Of a stretch of 64,000 nucleotides of DNA, positions 28,348-38,335 are shown piece by piece; positions within the stretch are counted from its first letter, which is position 1, and the number at the start of each line of letters is the position of its first letter. Location: assembly GCF_002754245.1 (NCBI RefSeq), contig NZ_PEEX01000001.1:4878001-4942000 (forward strand), given 5' to 3'. The DNA comes from Chryseobacterium sp. 52. Its GTDB lineage: Bacteria > Bacteroidota > Bacteroidia > Flavobacteriales > Weeksellaceae. A program made the position numbers and the translations under genes. The notes under the pieces are model-generated. The model worked only from the letters and a program-made list of their open reading frames with translations, was not told the DNA's origin and made no database searches.

Positions 28348-30738
28348 ATGAAACTAAAAACAGTTCTATTTTCATTTTCTGTATTTGCCTATACAGGTTT
28401 CACCGCGCAAAATATTCAGAATAATCCTGGAAGTAATCACGGAAACAGATTTGAGCAGCTGGGAACTATTCTCCCGACTCCCAATATCTACAGAACCGCT
28501 TCCGGAGCTCCCGGCCATGGATACTGGCAGAACAGAGCGGATTATGACATTACAGCTTACCTTGATGAAGACAAAAGGAATCTGAAAGGTTCAGAAACCA
28601 TTACGTATTACAACAATTCTCCGGATGATCTGGATTATATCTGGCTTCAACTGGATGAGAATGAGCAATCCACTGTAAAAAATGCCGGATTTCAATTCCC
28701 GGCTACCCTTCCGGCTTCTTCTAATGATCAACAGCTGAAAGTGACTGATCTTCCGGAAAAAGACAATGGTTACGGCGTTAATCTGGAAAAGGTAACGGAT
28801 GCTTCTGGAAATCCTCTGAAATATACGGTGAACAAAACGATGATGCGTATTGATCTGACGAAGGTCTTAAAGAAAGGAGAAAAACTGGTCTTCAAAGTAG
28901 ACTGGAACTATAATATCCCGAACAGAATGCAGATGGGTGGCCGCGGAGGCTATGAAAATTTTGCTGAAGACGGAAATGATCTGTACACCATGACGCAATG
29001 GTATCCGAGAATGTGCGTATACAGTGATTTTCACGGATGGCAGAATCATCAGTTCACAGGACGTGGTGAGTTTGCATTGGTTTTCGGAGATTTCAAAGTT
29101 TCTATGAATGTACCTGCTGATCATATTATAGGTGGAACCGGAGAGTGTAAAAATTACGATCAGGTTTTAACTTCCGATCAGATGGCCAGATACAGAAAGG
29201 CTGAAAGTGCTACCGAACCGATTGAAATTGTAACACTGGATGAAGCTAAAAAGGCTGAAAAAAATCATTCTAAACAGAGAAAAACATGGGTATTTGCCGC
29301 GAATGATGTAAGAGACTTCGCCTGGACCTCATCCAGAAAATTTGTCTGGGACGGCATGCGTGTTACAATACCGGAAAACAACAATAAAGTGATGGCGATG
29401 AGTTTCTATCCAAAAGAAGCTTATGGTCTTTACCGAAAATTCTCCACAAAAGCTGTGGCCCACACCATTAAAACCTATTCTGAATTCACGATCCCTTATC
29501 CATATCCTGTGGCACAGTCTGTGGAAGCAGCCAACGGAATGGAATATCCAATGATCTGCTTTAACTTCGGGAGAACGGAAAAGGACGGAACGTATTCTGA
29601 GGGTACTAAGAACGGAATGATTGGAGTGGTAATCCATGAAGTAGGACATAATTTTTTTCCGATGATCATCAATTCTGATGAAAGACAATGGAGCTGGATG
29701 GATGAAGGATTAAATACATTCACAGAATATCTTACGGAAGAAAAATGGGACAATAAATTCCCTTCAAAAAGAGGCCCGGCATGGACGATCACAGATTATA
29801 TGAAATTGCCAAAAGATCAGCTGGAGCCTATCATGAGTAATTCTGAAAACATTATACAGTTTGGCCCGAATGCTTACTCAAAACCGGCTACAGGATTGAA
29901 TATTCTTCGTGAAACGATTATGGGAAGGGAACTTTTTGACAAAGCTTTTAAAACATATTCTAAAAGATGGGCATTTAAACATCCTGAACCTGCCGATTTT
30001 TTCCGCACCATGGAAGATGCGAGCGGCGAAGATCTTGACTGGTTCTGGAGAGGATGGTTCTACGGAACAGATCCTGTAGATATTGCCATCGACAAAGTGA
30101 CTGTTGCTGCTCCGGATCTCAATACGCCTCCAAAAGAAGCCAAAGAAACGAAGTATAAAGTGGAAAAGCCACTTCAAAATACCTTTGAGGATATTTCAAA
30201 AATCAGAAATAAGGAGGATAAAAATATTACCTTCTATGTAGATAAAGATAAGGACCTTCAGGATTTCTATTACAGATATGACCGGGGTCTGGAAAAGCCG
30301 GATGCAGATAAAGAATACACGGCAAAAACAGAGGCTGGTTCTGCTCTGGATGCTAAGGATAAAGAGAAATTCAAAAATCTTACAGGTTACCAGATTGATT
30401 TTGTTAATAAAGGCGGTTTGGTCATGCCAATCATCCTTGAGTTCACCTTTGAAGACGGATCAAAACTATATGATAAATCATCTGCACAGATATGGAGACA
30501 GAACGAGCAGAAGGTTTCCAAAACGTATTATTTTGATAAAAAAATCAAGTCGATACAGCTTGACCCGATGAGAGAAACTGCGGATATTGATACTTCCAAT
30601 AATTTATGGAGCAGTACGGGTGCAGATACTCAGGTTTCAAAATTCCAATTGTTTAAACAGAAACAGGGAGGCGGTCCGGTAAGAGGAGGCGCCAACGGAA
30701 AAGTAAATCCGATGCAGGCCGCCGGAAAGAAATCATAA
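28348..30738 (+). CDS. M1 family zinc aminopeptidase
   Basis: A 796-residue secreted metallopeptidase. A signal peptide (to about FTAQ, residue 20) precedes an M1 N-terminal domain. The zinc site is HEVGHNFFP (about 430-438), with the third ligand Glu 19 residues later in WMDEGLNTFTEY. The Gly-rich exopeptidase motif is replaced by EAANGMEYPM, typical of this flavobacterial group. The C-terminus is low-complexity and Gly/Gln-rich. It removes N-terminal residues from peptides in the periplasm or outside. It is followed by the terminator at 30746-30783. Confidence 0.95.
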   Translation: MKLKTVLFSFSVFAYTGFTAQNIQNNPGSNHGNRFEQLGTILPTPNIYRTASGAPGHGYWQNRADYDITAYLDEDKRNLKGSETITYYNNSPDDLDYIWLQLDENEQSTVKNAGFQFPATLPASSNDQQLKVTDLPEKDNGYGVNLEKVTDASGNPLKYTVNKTMMRIDLTKVLKKGEKLVFKVDWNYNIPNRMQMGGRGGYENFAEDGNDLYTMTQWYPRMCVYSDFHGWQNHQFTGRGEFALVFGDFKVSMNVPADHIIGGTGECKNYDQVLTSDQMARYRKAESATEPIEIVTLDEAKKAEKNHSKQRKTWVFAANDVRDFAWTSSRKFVWDGMRVTIPENNNKVMAMSFYPKEAYGLYRKFSTKAVAHTIKTYSEFTIPYPYPVAQSVEAANGMEYPMICFNFGRTEKDGTYSEGTKNGMIGVVIHEVGHNFFPMIINSDERQWSWMDEGLNTFTEYLTEEKWDNKFPSKRGPAWTITDYMKLPKDQLEPIMSNSENIIQFGPNAYSKPATGLNILRETIMGRELFDKAFKTYSKRWAFKHPEPADFFRTMEDASGEDLDWFWRGWFYGTDPVDIAIDKVTVAAPDLNTPPKEAKETKYKVEKPLQNTFEDISKIRNKEDKNITFYVDKDKDLQDFYYRYDRGLEKPDADKEYTAKTEAGSALDAKDKEKFKNLTGYQIDFVNKGGLVMPIILEFTFEDGSKLYDKSSAQIWRQNEQKVSKTYYFDKKIKSIQLDPMRETADIDTSNNLWSSTGADTQVSKFQLFKQKQGGGPVRGGANGKVNPMQAAGKKS

Positions 30739-30745
30739 AAAACTT

Positions 30746-30783
30746 AAAAAAGGTTGTCCCATATTGGAGACAACCTTTTTTAT
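30746..30783 (+). terminator. Rho-independent terminator after the M1 peptidase
   Basis: The stem AAAAAGGTTGTC / GACAACCTTTTT has a T-run and starts eight bases past the stop codon. Confidence 0.95.
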
Positions 30784-30803
30784 TTCATGCAACAGGCTCA
30801 TCA

Positions 30804-30870
30804 TTTTGGCTAAAGCCAATTGTTTTACGCTTTAAATGTTAAGCGGGCTAAAGCCCGCTCCTATTGAATT
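30804..30870. repeat. REP-like palindromic repeat, copy 2
   Basis: TTGGCTAAAGCCAA (30806-30819) and AGCGGGCTAAAGCCCGCT (30842-30859), followed by CCTATTGAATT, repeat the arrangement at 13487-13550. Just after it, 30890-30920 carries an internal ATCTGCG...AATCTG...ATCTGCG repeat, often seen in Chryseobacterium spacers. Confidence 0.85.
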
Positions 30871-30975
30871 TCACAATTCCAGAAATAAAAAATCTGCGTA
30901 ATCTGTATAATCTGCGAGAAATTTTTTTAACACAAATTTTTACTCTTTTTCTGAAAATTTCAGCATCTGCTCCAA

Positions 30976-31674
30976 TTAATTAAGATAAGCTTTTAAAGCA
31001 TTTTTATAGGTTCGTCCGAGCGGAAGTTTCTCCCCGTCTTTGAGATAGACATGAGCCGTATCATATGAACTGATATGGGAAGACAGAACGATATACGATT
31101 TGTGAATTCTGATAAATCCCAGGTTTTGAAATTTCTCTTCAAAATTGGACATCCGCTCCAGGAGCATATATTTTTTCAGATGGGTTACCAAAATGATATA
31201 TTCTCCAAATCCCTGCACCCATCGTACATCATCTAAAAGGACTTTATGCATCACGTAATTGGATTTGAACATGATAAAATCCTCTTTCTTTTGCTGCTCT
31301 GTGGAATTTCTAAACTGTAGAAAATCTTTCGCTTTATTAACTGCTTTCCTGAATGTTTCAAAATCTACAGGTTTTACGAGATAATGTACTACATCCAGTT
31401 CAAACGCTTTAACTGCATACTGGGTTTCCAGCGTAAGAAATATACACAGAGGCTTGTACGGCAACTGATGCAAAAGTTCAATTCCATTAATATAAGGCAT
31501 ATTAATATCCAGAATCACGAGGTCTACCCTGTTTTGCTTCAGATAATCCAATGCTTCTTCAGGGTTCTGGAATACTTTGAGCAAATCAACATCTTCCATC
31601 TGTCCGCAATATTGCTGAATAAGCTGGAGAGCCGGGTATTCATCGTCTACACTTACAATCGTCAGATTCGCCAT
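30976..31674 (-). CDS. LytTR-family response regulator
   Basis: A 232-residue two-component regulator. The receiver domain (1-120) has the acidic pocket DDE at 10-12 and the phospho-acceptor Asp56 in VILDINMP. The C-terminal LytTR DNA-binding domain (about 130-230) contains KSNYVMHKVLLDDVRWVQGFGEYI and FIRIHKSYIV. It shares one base with the stop/start of the histidine kinase gene, so the pair is one operon. The divergent genes at 32932-36236 (outer membrane protein, citrate-type and dicarboxylate-type transporters) are its likely targets. Confidence 0.94.
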   Translation of the reverse strand: MANLTIVSVDDEYPALQLIQQYCGQMEDVDLLKVFQNPEEALDYLKQNRVDLVILDINMPYINGIELLHQLPYKPLCIFLTLETQYAVKAFELDVVHYLVKPVDFETFRKAVNKAKDFLQFRNSTEQQKKEDFIMFKSNYVMHKVLLDDVRWVQGFGEYIILVTHLKKYMLLERMSNFEEKFQNLGFIRIHKSYIVLSSHISSYDTAHVYLKDGEKLPLGRTYKNALKAYLN

Positions 31675-32780
31675 TACAATTTAATTTTTAAAACAGTCTG
31701 ATAGTGGTCGGTTTCAGCAGGTTCAGATATAAAAGTAAATCTTCCTGCATAGTTTTTTTCTAAAATATTGATCACTGCTTCATTTCCCAAGCCGCTGTCG
31801 TTCATATGACCAACAAGATTTTTTTTCTTCGCTACAGAATTTCTGATCTCAAAAAAAAGTTCCTGATCATGAATTTTATATCTGACATTGATATAGCTTT
31901 CCGCTTCAATTCCAACGGCTGAATGCTTCAATGCATTTTCAAACAGAGTGAGACATACGGAAGGCGGAATATCAATTAATTCCAGAGTTTCTTCATCCTG
32001 AATATCAATTTTAATGTTCAATACATTATTATATTTTAATTGATACAGTCCGATCAGGGATTTAATAGACGAGAATTCCTGCGCCATACTGATCCTCTCC
32101 TTACTGGTATCATAAATCACATACTGAAGCAGTTTGCTGAGCTGTAATATAGATTCGGAGGTATTTTCCGATGGGTGAAAACTTTTGGAATAAATATTAT
32201 TGAGTGTATTCAGTAAAAAATGAGGATTCATTTTGGATTTAAGCAGATCCAGGTACAGCTGGTCTTTTTCTACCCCCAGCTCTTTAAAATCCTGTTCAAT
32301 AAGAAATTTATCTTTTGTAATTCCGAGAAACGAAGCAACAAGTATTACAATTCCCTGCGCAGTATACACATTATATAAAAATTTGGTATTGGAAAGGGTC
32401 TCATTAAAAGTCATACTAAAGACCGCAGGTTCCAGCAGAATCCGGAAAAGACTTGAGACCAGAAAACTGATCATTGCATAGAGAATAAACTCAGGATATT
32501 TATTGGCAAGATAGAATTCCGGGACAAGATAAAAATAGACAAGACTGTAAATTCCGACATTAAAAATAATGACAGATAAAACACTCCAAATGAGTTCCGG
32601 AACATCCAAAAAGTAGTTTTCAGTAAAAAAAGTGATGATAACGAAGACCAAAAAGAAGAAAATATGCTGAAACTTCAACAAAAATCCCCAATGGTATTCC
32701 ATCAGCTTTTTCAAAACCTTAGCATTAAACAAAAGTCTGAAAACCAACAGTATAAATACAATATTTAGAATTAAAAACAT
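31674..32780 (-). CDS. LytS/YehU-type membrane sensor histidine kinase
   Basis: A 368-residue kinase. Four to five membrane helices (residues 1-155) precede a His_kinase domain with the phospho-acceptor His187 in KMNPHFLLNTLNNIY and an atypical ATP-binding domain ending in DSGLGNEAVINILEKNY. It has no PAS or periplasmic domain, so the membrane part itself probably senses. Partner of the LytTR regulator just downstream. Confidence 0.93.
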   Translation of the reverse strand: MFLILNIVFILLVFRLLFNAKVLKKLMEYHWGFLLKFQHIFFFLVFVIITFFTENYFLDVPELIWSVLSVIIFNVGIYSLVYFYLVPEFYLANKYPEFILYAMISFLVSSLFRILLEPAVFSMTFNETLSNTKFLYNVYTAQGIVILVASFLGITKDKFLIEQDFKELGVEKDQLYLDLLKSKMNPHFLLNTLNNIYSKSFHPSENTSESILQLSKLLQYVIYDTSKERISMAQEFSSIKSLIGLYQLKYNNVLNIKIDIQDEETLELIDIPPSVCLTLFENALKHSAVGIEAESYINVRYKIHDQELFFEIRNSVAKKKNLVGHMNDSGLGNEAVINILEKNYAGRFTFISEPAETDHYQTVLKIKL

Positions 32781-32931
32781 CTAAAAAGTCCAAATTTCAA
32801 TCTTTCAAATATACCATCTTTTTCATCCCATCCTGCAGTTCACTGATAAAAACTGTCATTGATTGAAAAATAAATCCGCGGCTGGTTCTTATAAATATAT
32901 TTGAGACATCAGGATATTAACTCAATATTAC

Positions 32932-33627
32932 ATGAAAATTAAATTAAAATTAATCATCATTCTGCTGCTGGGAATGATCCGGCTGGCAGATGCGCAAAGC
33001 CGCGACAATTACAATATGTGGTTCCAGTATCTGATGTCTGCAAAACTGACCGATAAAAGTACGCTGACCGCTCTTTCACAGTACCGTTCTTTTGATCTGG
33101 CATATGATACGAGACTTTTTCTGGTTTCCGCATATCTAGATTATGAAATAGCCAATGACGTAAAACCGGCAGCCGGATTTATGTTTCTGGTACTGGATTC
33201 TTATAAATCTGACAATTCAAAAAGAGAGAGGTATGAAAAAAGACCTTTCCAGCAGGTGACATTGGGAGGTAATATCGGAAGAACTTCCATCTCGCACCGA
33301 TTCCGTGTGGAAGAACGTTTTATAAGCAATCCCAATGAATTTATTGTGAGGCTCCGTTATCTTATTTCTCTGAGAATTCCTTTTAACAGAACAGGAGAAA
33401 AAGAAAAATTATACGGCATCCTGAAAAATGAATTAAGGATGAACGTGGTAAAGGAAGATCCTTTTGACAGCAACCGTTTAACCGCCGGAATCGGAATAAA
33501 AGTCGGAAAAAATTCTGCTATAGAAGTTGCCTTTATCAATCAGCTGGAGACCGGATCTACGAGTAATTACGGCTATATCGGCTACAGAAACAGCTTCGAC
33601 TGGAGAAAAAAAGACAAAAATAAATAA
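32932..33627 (+). CDS. DUF2490 family outer membrane beta-barrel protein
   Basis: A 231-residue protein with a signal peptide (to ADAQS) and alternating strands typical of a small barrel. The NYNMWFQYLMSAKLTDKSTL opening and HRFRVEERFI match DUF2490. It is divergent from the two-component system and 17 bases upstream of the CitMHS transporter, so it may be the outer-membrane part of the same uptake unit. Confidence 0.85.
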   Translation: MKIKLKLIIILLLGMIRLADAQSRDNYNMWFQYLMSAKLTDKSTLTALSQYRSFDLAYDTRLFLVSAYLDYEIANDVKPAAGFMFLVLDSYKSDNSKRERYEKRPFQQVTLGGNIGRTSISHRFRVEERFISNPNEFIVRLRYLISLRIPFNRTGEKEKLYGILKNELRMNVVKEDPFDSNRLTAGIGIKVGKNSAIEVAFINQLETGSTSNYGYIGYRNSFDWRKKDKNK

Positions 33628-33644
33628 CTATAAATAAATCATCT

Positions 33645-34931
33645 ATGCTTACATTCCTTGGATTTCTCATGATTCTGATCTTCATGGTTCTGATCATGAA
33701 CAAAAAACTGACTCCGCTTACGGCTTTGGTCATTGTACCGGTAACCATAGCTCTTTTTGCGGGTTTTGGTCCTGAACTGGGAGAAATGATGAAAAACGGT
33801 GTCAAAGAAATAGCTCTTACAGGTGTTATGCTGATCTTTGCTATTCTTTATTTCAGTTTAATGATCGATACAGGACTTTTTGAGCCTTTAGTGAATATCA
33901 TTTTAAAAGTAGTTGGGGATAACCCCATCAAAACAACAATAGGAACAGCTATTCTTACAGCTCTGGTTTCACTGGACGGCGACGGTTCCTCTACTTATTT
34001 AATTGTAGTTGCCGCAATGCTTCCGCTTTATAAAAAACAGGGAATGAATCCGTTAATTCTTACCTGTATCATCATGCTTGCAGGTCAGATCATGAATATT
34101 CTTCCGTGGGGAGGTCCTACAGCCAGGGTCATGAGTTCTCTAAAACTGGGACATACAGAAATCTTCGTCCCTATGATCCCTATTATGGCTATAGGAATTA
34201 TCTGGGTCATATTTGTGGCTTATATTTTAGGAAGAAGAGAGAAAATAAGGATTGCCAAACATGGAAAATTTGCCAATTATAGTACCAGTGACATCATCGG
34301 CGAAGTAGATCTTAAGCTGAGACGTCCGAAACTGATTCTTGTCAATCTGGCTCTTACCATTGCTCTTTTGGTGGTTATGATTCTGGATATTGTTCCTTTG
34401 GGGATTGCTTTTATGATCGCCTTCTGTATCGCTTCCATTATCAATTATCCTAAGCTGAAAGATCAGCAGAAGATTATTTCCAAACATGCAGGGAATGCTT
34501 TATCTGTTGCCGGAATGATTTTCGGAGCAGGAATTTTCACAGGAATCCTGAATGGTTCGGGCATTATGCAGGCTATGGGAAACAGTATGATAGAAATAGT
34601 CCCGAAAAGCTGGGGAGGCTATCTGAATGTCATCACTGCCCTGTTCAGTATTCCGCTTACCTTCTTCCTGTCCAATGATGCTTATTATTTTGGGATATTG
34701 CCTATTATTGTTGCTACCGGACATCAGCTGGGGATTTCACCGGAAATTCTTGGAAGAGCAAGTCTTATAGGTCAGGGTTCACATCTTCTGAGTCCGCTGG
34801 TTCCTTCTACCTATTTGCTGGTCTCGTTAGCTGGGGTAGAATTTTCAGACCATTTAAAATATACTTTAAAATGGGCATTAGGATCTTCTGTTGTGATGTT
34901 GCTGGCAGCACTTATTCTTGGAGTCATATAA
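33645..34931 (+). CDS. CitMHS-family citrate/proton or citrate-metal symporter
   Basis: A 428-residue inner membrane transporter with about 12 helices. It starts with the CitMHS-like MLTFLGFLMILIFMVLIMNKKLTPLTALVIVPV and contains VSLDGDGSSTYLI, MNILPWGGPTARV and FFLSNDAYYFGILPI, the paired motifs of the family. Family members move citrate with a bound divalent metal. It lies between the DUF2490 and dicarboxylate symporter genes. Confidence 0.93.
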   Translation: MLTFLGFLMILIFMVLIMNKKLTPLTALVIVPVTIALFAGFGPELGEMMKNGVKEIALTGVMLIFAILYFSLMIDTGLFEPLVNIILKVVGDNPIKTTIGTAILTALVSLDGDGSSTYLIVVAAMLPLYKKQGMNPLILTCIIMLAGQIMNILPWGGPTARVMSSLKLGHTEIFVPMIPIMAIGIIWVIFVAYILGRREKIRIAKHGKFANYSTSDIIGEVDLKLRRPKLILVNLALTIALLVVMILDIVPLGIAFMIAFCIASIINYPKLKDQQKIISKHAGNALSVAGMIFGAGIFTGILNGSGIMQAMGNSMIEIVPKSWGGYLNVITALFSIPLTFFLSNDAYYFGILPIIVATGHQLGISPEILGRASLIGQGSHLLSPLVPSTYLLVSLAGVEFSDHLKYTLKWALGSSVVMLLAALILGVI

Positions 34932-35021
34932 TCTGCATTCGTTAATTATCATTATATTTCGGGTGTATAAAGATGTATCGGTATTTCGTTATGATTTGTA
35001 CAGACAGTATATTTTTTTCAG

Positions 35022-36236
35022 ATGAACCTTTTTGAAACAAAGAAAACATTCACAGGAAGATATTTAAAAAATCTTACCTTATATGTATTTGCTGCCATTC
35101 TCGGTGGAGTGCTTACAGGACAGTATGCGCCTGAGGTAAGTATTCAGCTGGGAGTTGTAAGCCGGTATTTTTTCATGATTTTGGAAATGCTCATTCTTCC
35201 GATTATTTTCATGGCTATCATGTACGGAATCTGTCAGCTATCCGGTCTCAAAAATGCCAGCAGCATTGTTTGGAAAACCATTCTGTATTTTCTGATCATC
35301 AGTTCTGTGGCCATTATTTTAGGATTTATTTTCGGTTTTGCCGTAAAACCGGGAGCTGATACAGGAATTGATACGGCAAAGATCGCTAAATCTCTTCCCA
35401 AGACATTTGAAATTGACGAAAGCTCTTTTTCAGGTACCCTGTATCTTAACAGGCATGGTATTTTTCTTATTGTTTCTATAGTCGCCGGAATCCTGATGAA
35501 TCTGTCCGGAGGGCGGGAGAAGTTTCTGAATCTATTAGACCGTGGTCTTAAGGTCTTTTACACGGTGATCAAATATCTCTATATTGTTCTGCCTGTCATT
35601 ATTTTCTGTAATATTGCTTACGGAGTTTCCGTATATGGTATCAATACGCTCCTGCCACTCAGTAAAGTTGTTGCAACGGTTTATCTGGCTGATATTGTTT
35701 TTATCTTTGGGGTATTGGGCATTGTTTCTTATGTCTTCAAGATCCGGCTGTGGAAATTTCTGCTTGATTTAAAGGAAGAAATTATCCTGGTGGTTACGAC
35801 ATCCTCTTCCAAAACAGCATTTCCCTTGATCTTTGAAAAAATGGAGTCTGAGGGCTACAGCAAAAAGATTTTAAGATTTGTCATTCCTTTGGGGTATAAT
35901 TTCAATCTTTCCGGGGCCTGTATTTATATTTCCGTGACATGCTGCTTTCTGATTCAGTTTTATAATATTTCCTTAACAGTCAGTGATTATCTCTGGCTTT
36001 TCGTGATTATTTCCGTGACTTCCAAAACAGCTTCGGGAGTTCCGGGTTCAGGATTTCTTGCACTTATTTTTACGCTGAACAGATTTGGAAAAATTCCTTT
36101 AACAGATATTGCGCTTCTGTACAGTGTAGACCGTTTTATGAACGAGGCCAGATCTGTGACCAATTTTATAAGTATTGCTGTTTCCGGGGCGGTGATTTCA
36201 AAGATTAATCAGTCTTCAAAAAATCATTTAAATTAA
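35022..36236 (+). CDS. Dicarboxylate/amino acid:cation symporter (GltP/DctA type)
   Basis: A 404-residue DAACS transporter. HP1 contains the serine-rich TTSSSKTAFP, TM7 reads NLSGACIYISV, HP2 reads KTASGVPGSGF, and TM8 contains YSVDRFMNEARSVTNFI, with the conserved Asp/Arg residues that bind the carboxylate substrate. Substrate is probably glutamate, aspartate or a C4-dicarboxylate. It is the third gene of the unit divergent from the LytS/LytTR pair, 90 bases after the citrate-type transporter. Confidence 0.93.
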   Translation: MNLFETKKTFTGRYLKNLTLYVFAAILGGVLTGQYAPEVSIQLGVVSRYFFMILEMLILPIIFMAIMYGICQLSGLKNASSIVWKTILYFLIISSVAIILGFIFGFAVKPGADTGIDTAKIAKSLPKTFEIDESSFSGTLYLNRHGIFLIVSIVAGILMNLSGGREKFLNLLDRGLKVFYTVIKYLYIVLPVIIFCNIAYGVSVYGINTLLPLSKVVATVYLADIVFIFGVLGIVSYVFKIRLWKFLLDLKEEIILVVTTSSSKTAFPLIFEKMESEGYSKKILRFVIPLGYNFNLSGACIYISVTCCFLIQFYNISLTVSDYLWLFVIISVTSKTASGVPGSGFLALIFTLNRFGKIPLTDIALLYSVDRFMNEARSVTNFISIAVSGAVISKINQSSKNHLN

Positions 36237-36422
36237 TACTTCTATAAACTCTGATTGTCCAAATAAAGACTTCCGGAATGATCAATTTTTAAGATTTAAA
36301 AAATTATTTCACTGATTTACATGCAGTTAAATTGTTAATCAAAAGTAGACGACCAATACTGTCCATGCAATCCGTAAATTTGGATTTCACTACTCTATTA
36401 TCCAAAAAACTTTTAAAGAACA

Positions 36423-37544
36423 TTGAAAAAGACACTCATCTTAGTCCTGATCCTTGTGACCCGTATTCTTATATATTCACAAAACACCTACGTATTTTTC
36501 GGCTCATTTAACTGTGATAAAACAACGGAAGGAATCTATGTATATCAACTGGATACCATAAAAGGGAAATTATCCAAAGTAAGTTCTGTAAAAGACATTC
36601 TGAATCCGTCATTTCTGACTCTATCCCCTGATGGCAGGTATCTTTTTTCCTGTACCGAAAGTAAAACACAGAATGCAGGAAGTGTGAGCAGTTTTGAGTT
36701 CAACGCCAAAGAAGGAAAGCTGTCGTTTTTAAACAGTCAGAAAAGCGGTGGTGAAAATCCGGTGTATGTAAGTGTTCATAAAAGCGGAAAATGGCTGGTT
36801 AACGGCAATTACACAGAAGGCAGTGTTTCTGTATATCCCATATCAGAAAACGGAACCATTAATCCGGCAGTTCAAAATTTTCAATTTTTAGAAGGAAGTA
36901 TCAACAAGGGAAGACAAGACCGTGCGCATATTCATTCCGCTGTTTTTTCGCCCGACTTTAATCATATTTTCTTTGCGGATCTGGGCGCTGATAAAATTCG
37001 GGCCTATAAATTTGATAGTGAAAAAAATCAGCCTTTGCAAATGTCCAGTCAGCCCTACATAAAAACAAGTTTAGGAAGTGGACCGAGGCATTTTACCTTT
37101 CATCCCAATGGAAAATTCGCCTATTGCATTGAAGAAATGGGCGGAGCCGTAGACGTTTATCGATATGAAAACTCTAACCTGGAAAGTATTCAGAGAATAA
37201 ATACACATAAAGGTCAACACCAGGAAGAGTATGAAAGTTCGGATATCCATATTTCACCCGATGGCCGTTTTCTATATGCTTCTAACCGTGGCACCGAAAA
37301 TAATATGGTCATTTTCTCCATTCAGGAAGACGGAACATTAAAAACTGTAGGTTATCAGCCTACTTTGGGTAAGCAGCTAAGAGTTTTTGATATTGATGAA
37401 ACAGGGAAATTTTTAATTGTAGCCAATGCAGCGAGTGGAGATGTTATTGTATTCAAACGTGATGCTGCGACAGGGTTATTGAAAAAAGCAGGAAAAAAAA
37501 TAAAAATCACAGGAGTTTCCAGTGTGAAAATCAAAAGATATTAA
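36423..37544 (+). CDS. Lactonase-type seven-bladed beta-propeller (6-phosphogluconolactonase-like)
   Basis: A 373-residue secreted beta-propeller of the lactonase family. A signal peptide (MKKTLILVLILVTRILIYSQ) is followed by blade repeats such as PSFLTLSPDGRYLFSC, GPRHFTFHPNGKFAYC and SSDIHISPDGRFLYASNRG. The start codon appears to be TTG at 36423, because no ATG precedes the signal peptide. Being exported, it is unlikely to serve the pentose phosphate pathway directly. It stands alone. Confidence 0.9.
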   Translation: MKKTLILVLILVTRILIYSQNTYVFFGSFNCDKTTEGIYVYQLDTIKGKLSKVSSVKDILNPSFLTLSPDGRYLFSCTESKTQNAGSVSSFEFNAKEGKLSFLNSQKSGGENPVYVSVHKSGKWLVNGNYTEGSVSVYPISENGTINPAVQNFQFLEGSINKGRQDRAHIHSAVFSPDFNHIFFADLGADKIRAYKFDSEKNQPLQMSSQPYIKTSLGSGPRHFTFHPNGKFAYCIEEMGGAVDVYRYENSNLESIQRINTHKGQHQEEYESSDIHISPDGRFLYASNRGTENNMVIFSIQEDGTLKTVGYQPTLGKQLRVFDIDETGKFLIVANAASGDVIVFKRDAATGLLKKAGKKIKITGVSSVKIKRY

Positions 37545-37612
37545 GTCTGAATATTATATCAAACAAGCCTGTAACTTTTTGAAAATCAGAAATACTTATT
37601 ATTAAAAAAATC

Positions 37613-38332
37613 ATGAGAACATTTCTTATCCTTTTATTAATAAGCAGTGCTAATGTATTTTCACAGAAACTGCTCACTCCCAACACCATCAATATTGATC
37701 CTAAACTGATCAAAGATGAAACTTCTGAAGCCGTCTGGTATGCTGAAAATGCCGGAACAAAAATAGAAATTGGAAACATTATCACCGAGCTCAAAAAATT
37801 AAATAAAACGGATCTTCTCATCAGAACTACGGTTAAGATGAAACAGTCTCCCGATGCCAAGTGGACGGATTCTACCATTGTAAAAACGTCTAATTTCCAG
37901 CCGGTTTATCATTCCTCTTTTAATATGATGAGAGATATGGTTCTCAAATCTGGGAAGGCCCAAGTAACCGGATATTATCTGGATAAAAAAACTCAGAAAA
38001 AGGAAGATATTGAAATGCCTGCAGCAGACTATTTTGACAGCAGCAGCTATCCGATGATGATCCGGTTTTCTCCCCTGAAAGAAAATTATACTGCCGATAT
38101 CTCCATTTTTGATTACAATCCAAATGCAAAAAAAGGAATGATAAAAGCCTATATACTGGATGTACAGAAAGAAGATGTTAACGGAAGAAAAGCATGGGCT
38201 GTAAAGACAACTGATGACATCGGGGATAAAAAAACCATCGTCACTTATTATATTGACCCTGAAACCAGAAAGATCCTGAAACAGGAGATGGATCTCGGTG
38301 GAAGAAAAATGACACTGGAAACCATCAAATAA
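37613..38332 (+). CDS. Secreted protein, DUF3108-like
   Basis: A 239-residue protein with a signal peptide (to VFSQ) and a beta-rich body. The pattern AVKTTDDIGDKKTIVTYYIDPETRKILKQEMDLGGRKMTLE resembles the C-terminal part of DUF3108-type periplasmic proteins. Function unknown. The hairpin at 38336-38371 follows directly. Confidence 0.7.
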   Translation: MRTFLILLLISSANVFSQKLLTPNTINIDPKLIKDETSEAVWYAENAGTKIEIGNIITELKKLNKTDLLIRTTVKMKQSPDAKWTDSTIVKTSNFQPVYHSSFNMMRDMVLKSGKAQVTGYYLDKKTQKKEDIEMPAADYFDSSSYPMMIRFSPLKENYTADISIFDYNPNAKKGMIKAYILDVQKEDVNGRKAWAVKTTDDIGDKKTIVTYYIDPETRKILKQEMDLGGRKMTLETIK

Positions 38333-38335
38333 AGA

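Noticed and set aside
36340..36400. GCAATCCGTAAATTTGGAT before the lactonase gene, resembling leader E4
   Set aside because: No GTT core follows and no closing core exists after the gene; probably just a promoter with a -7 box.
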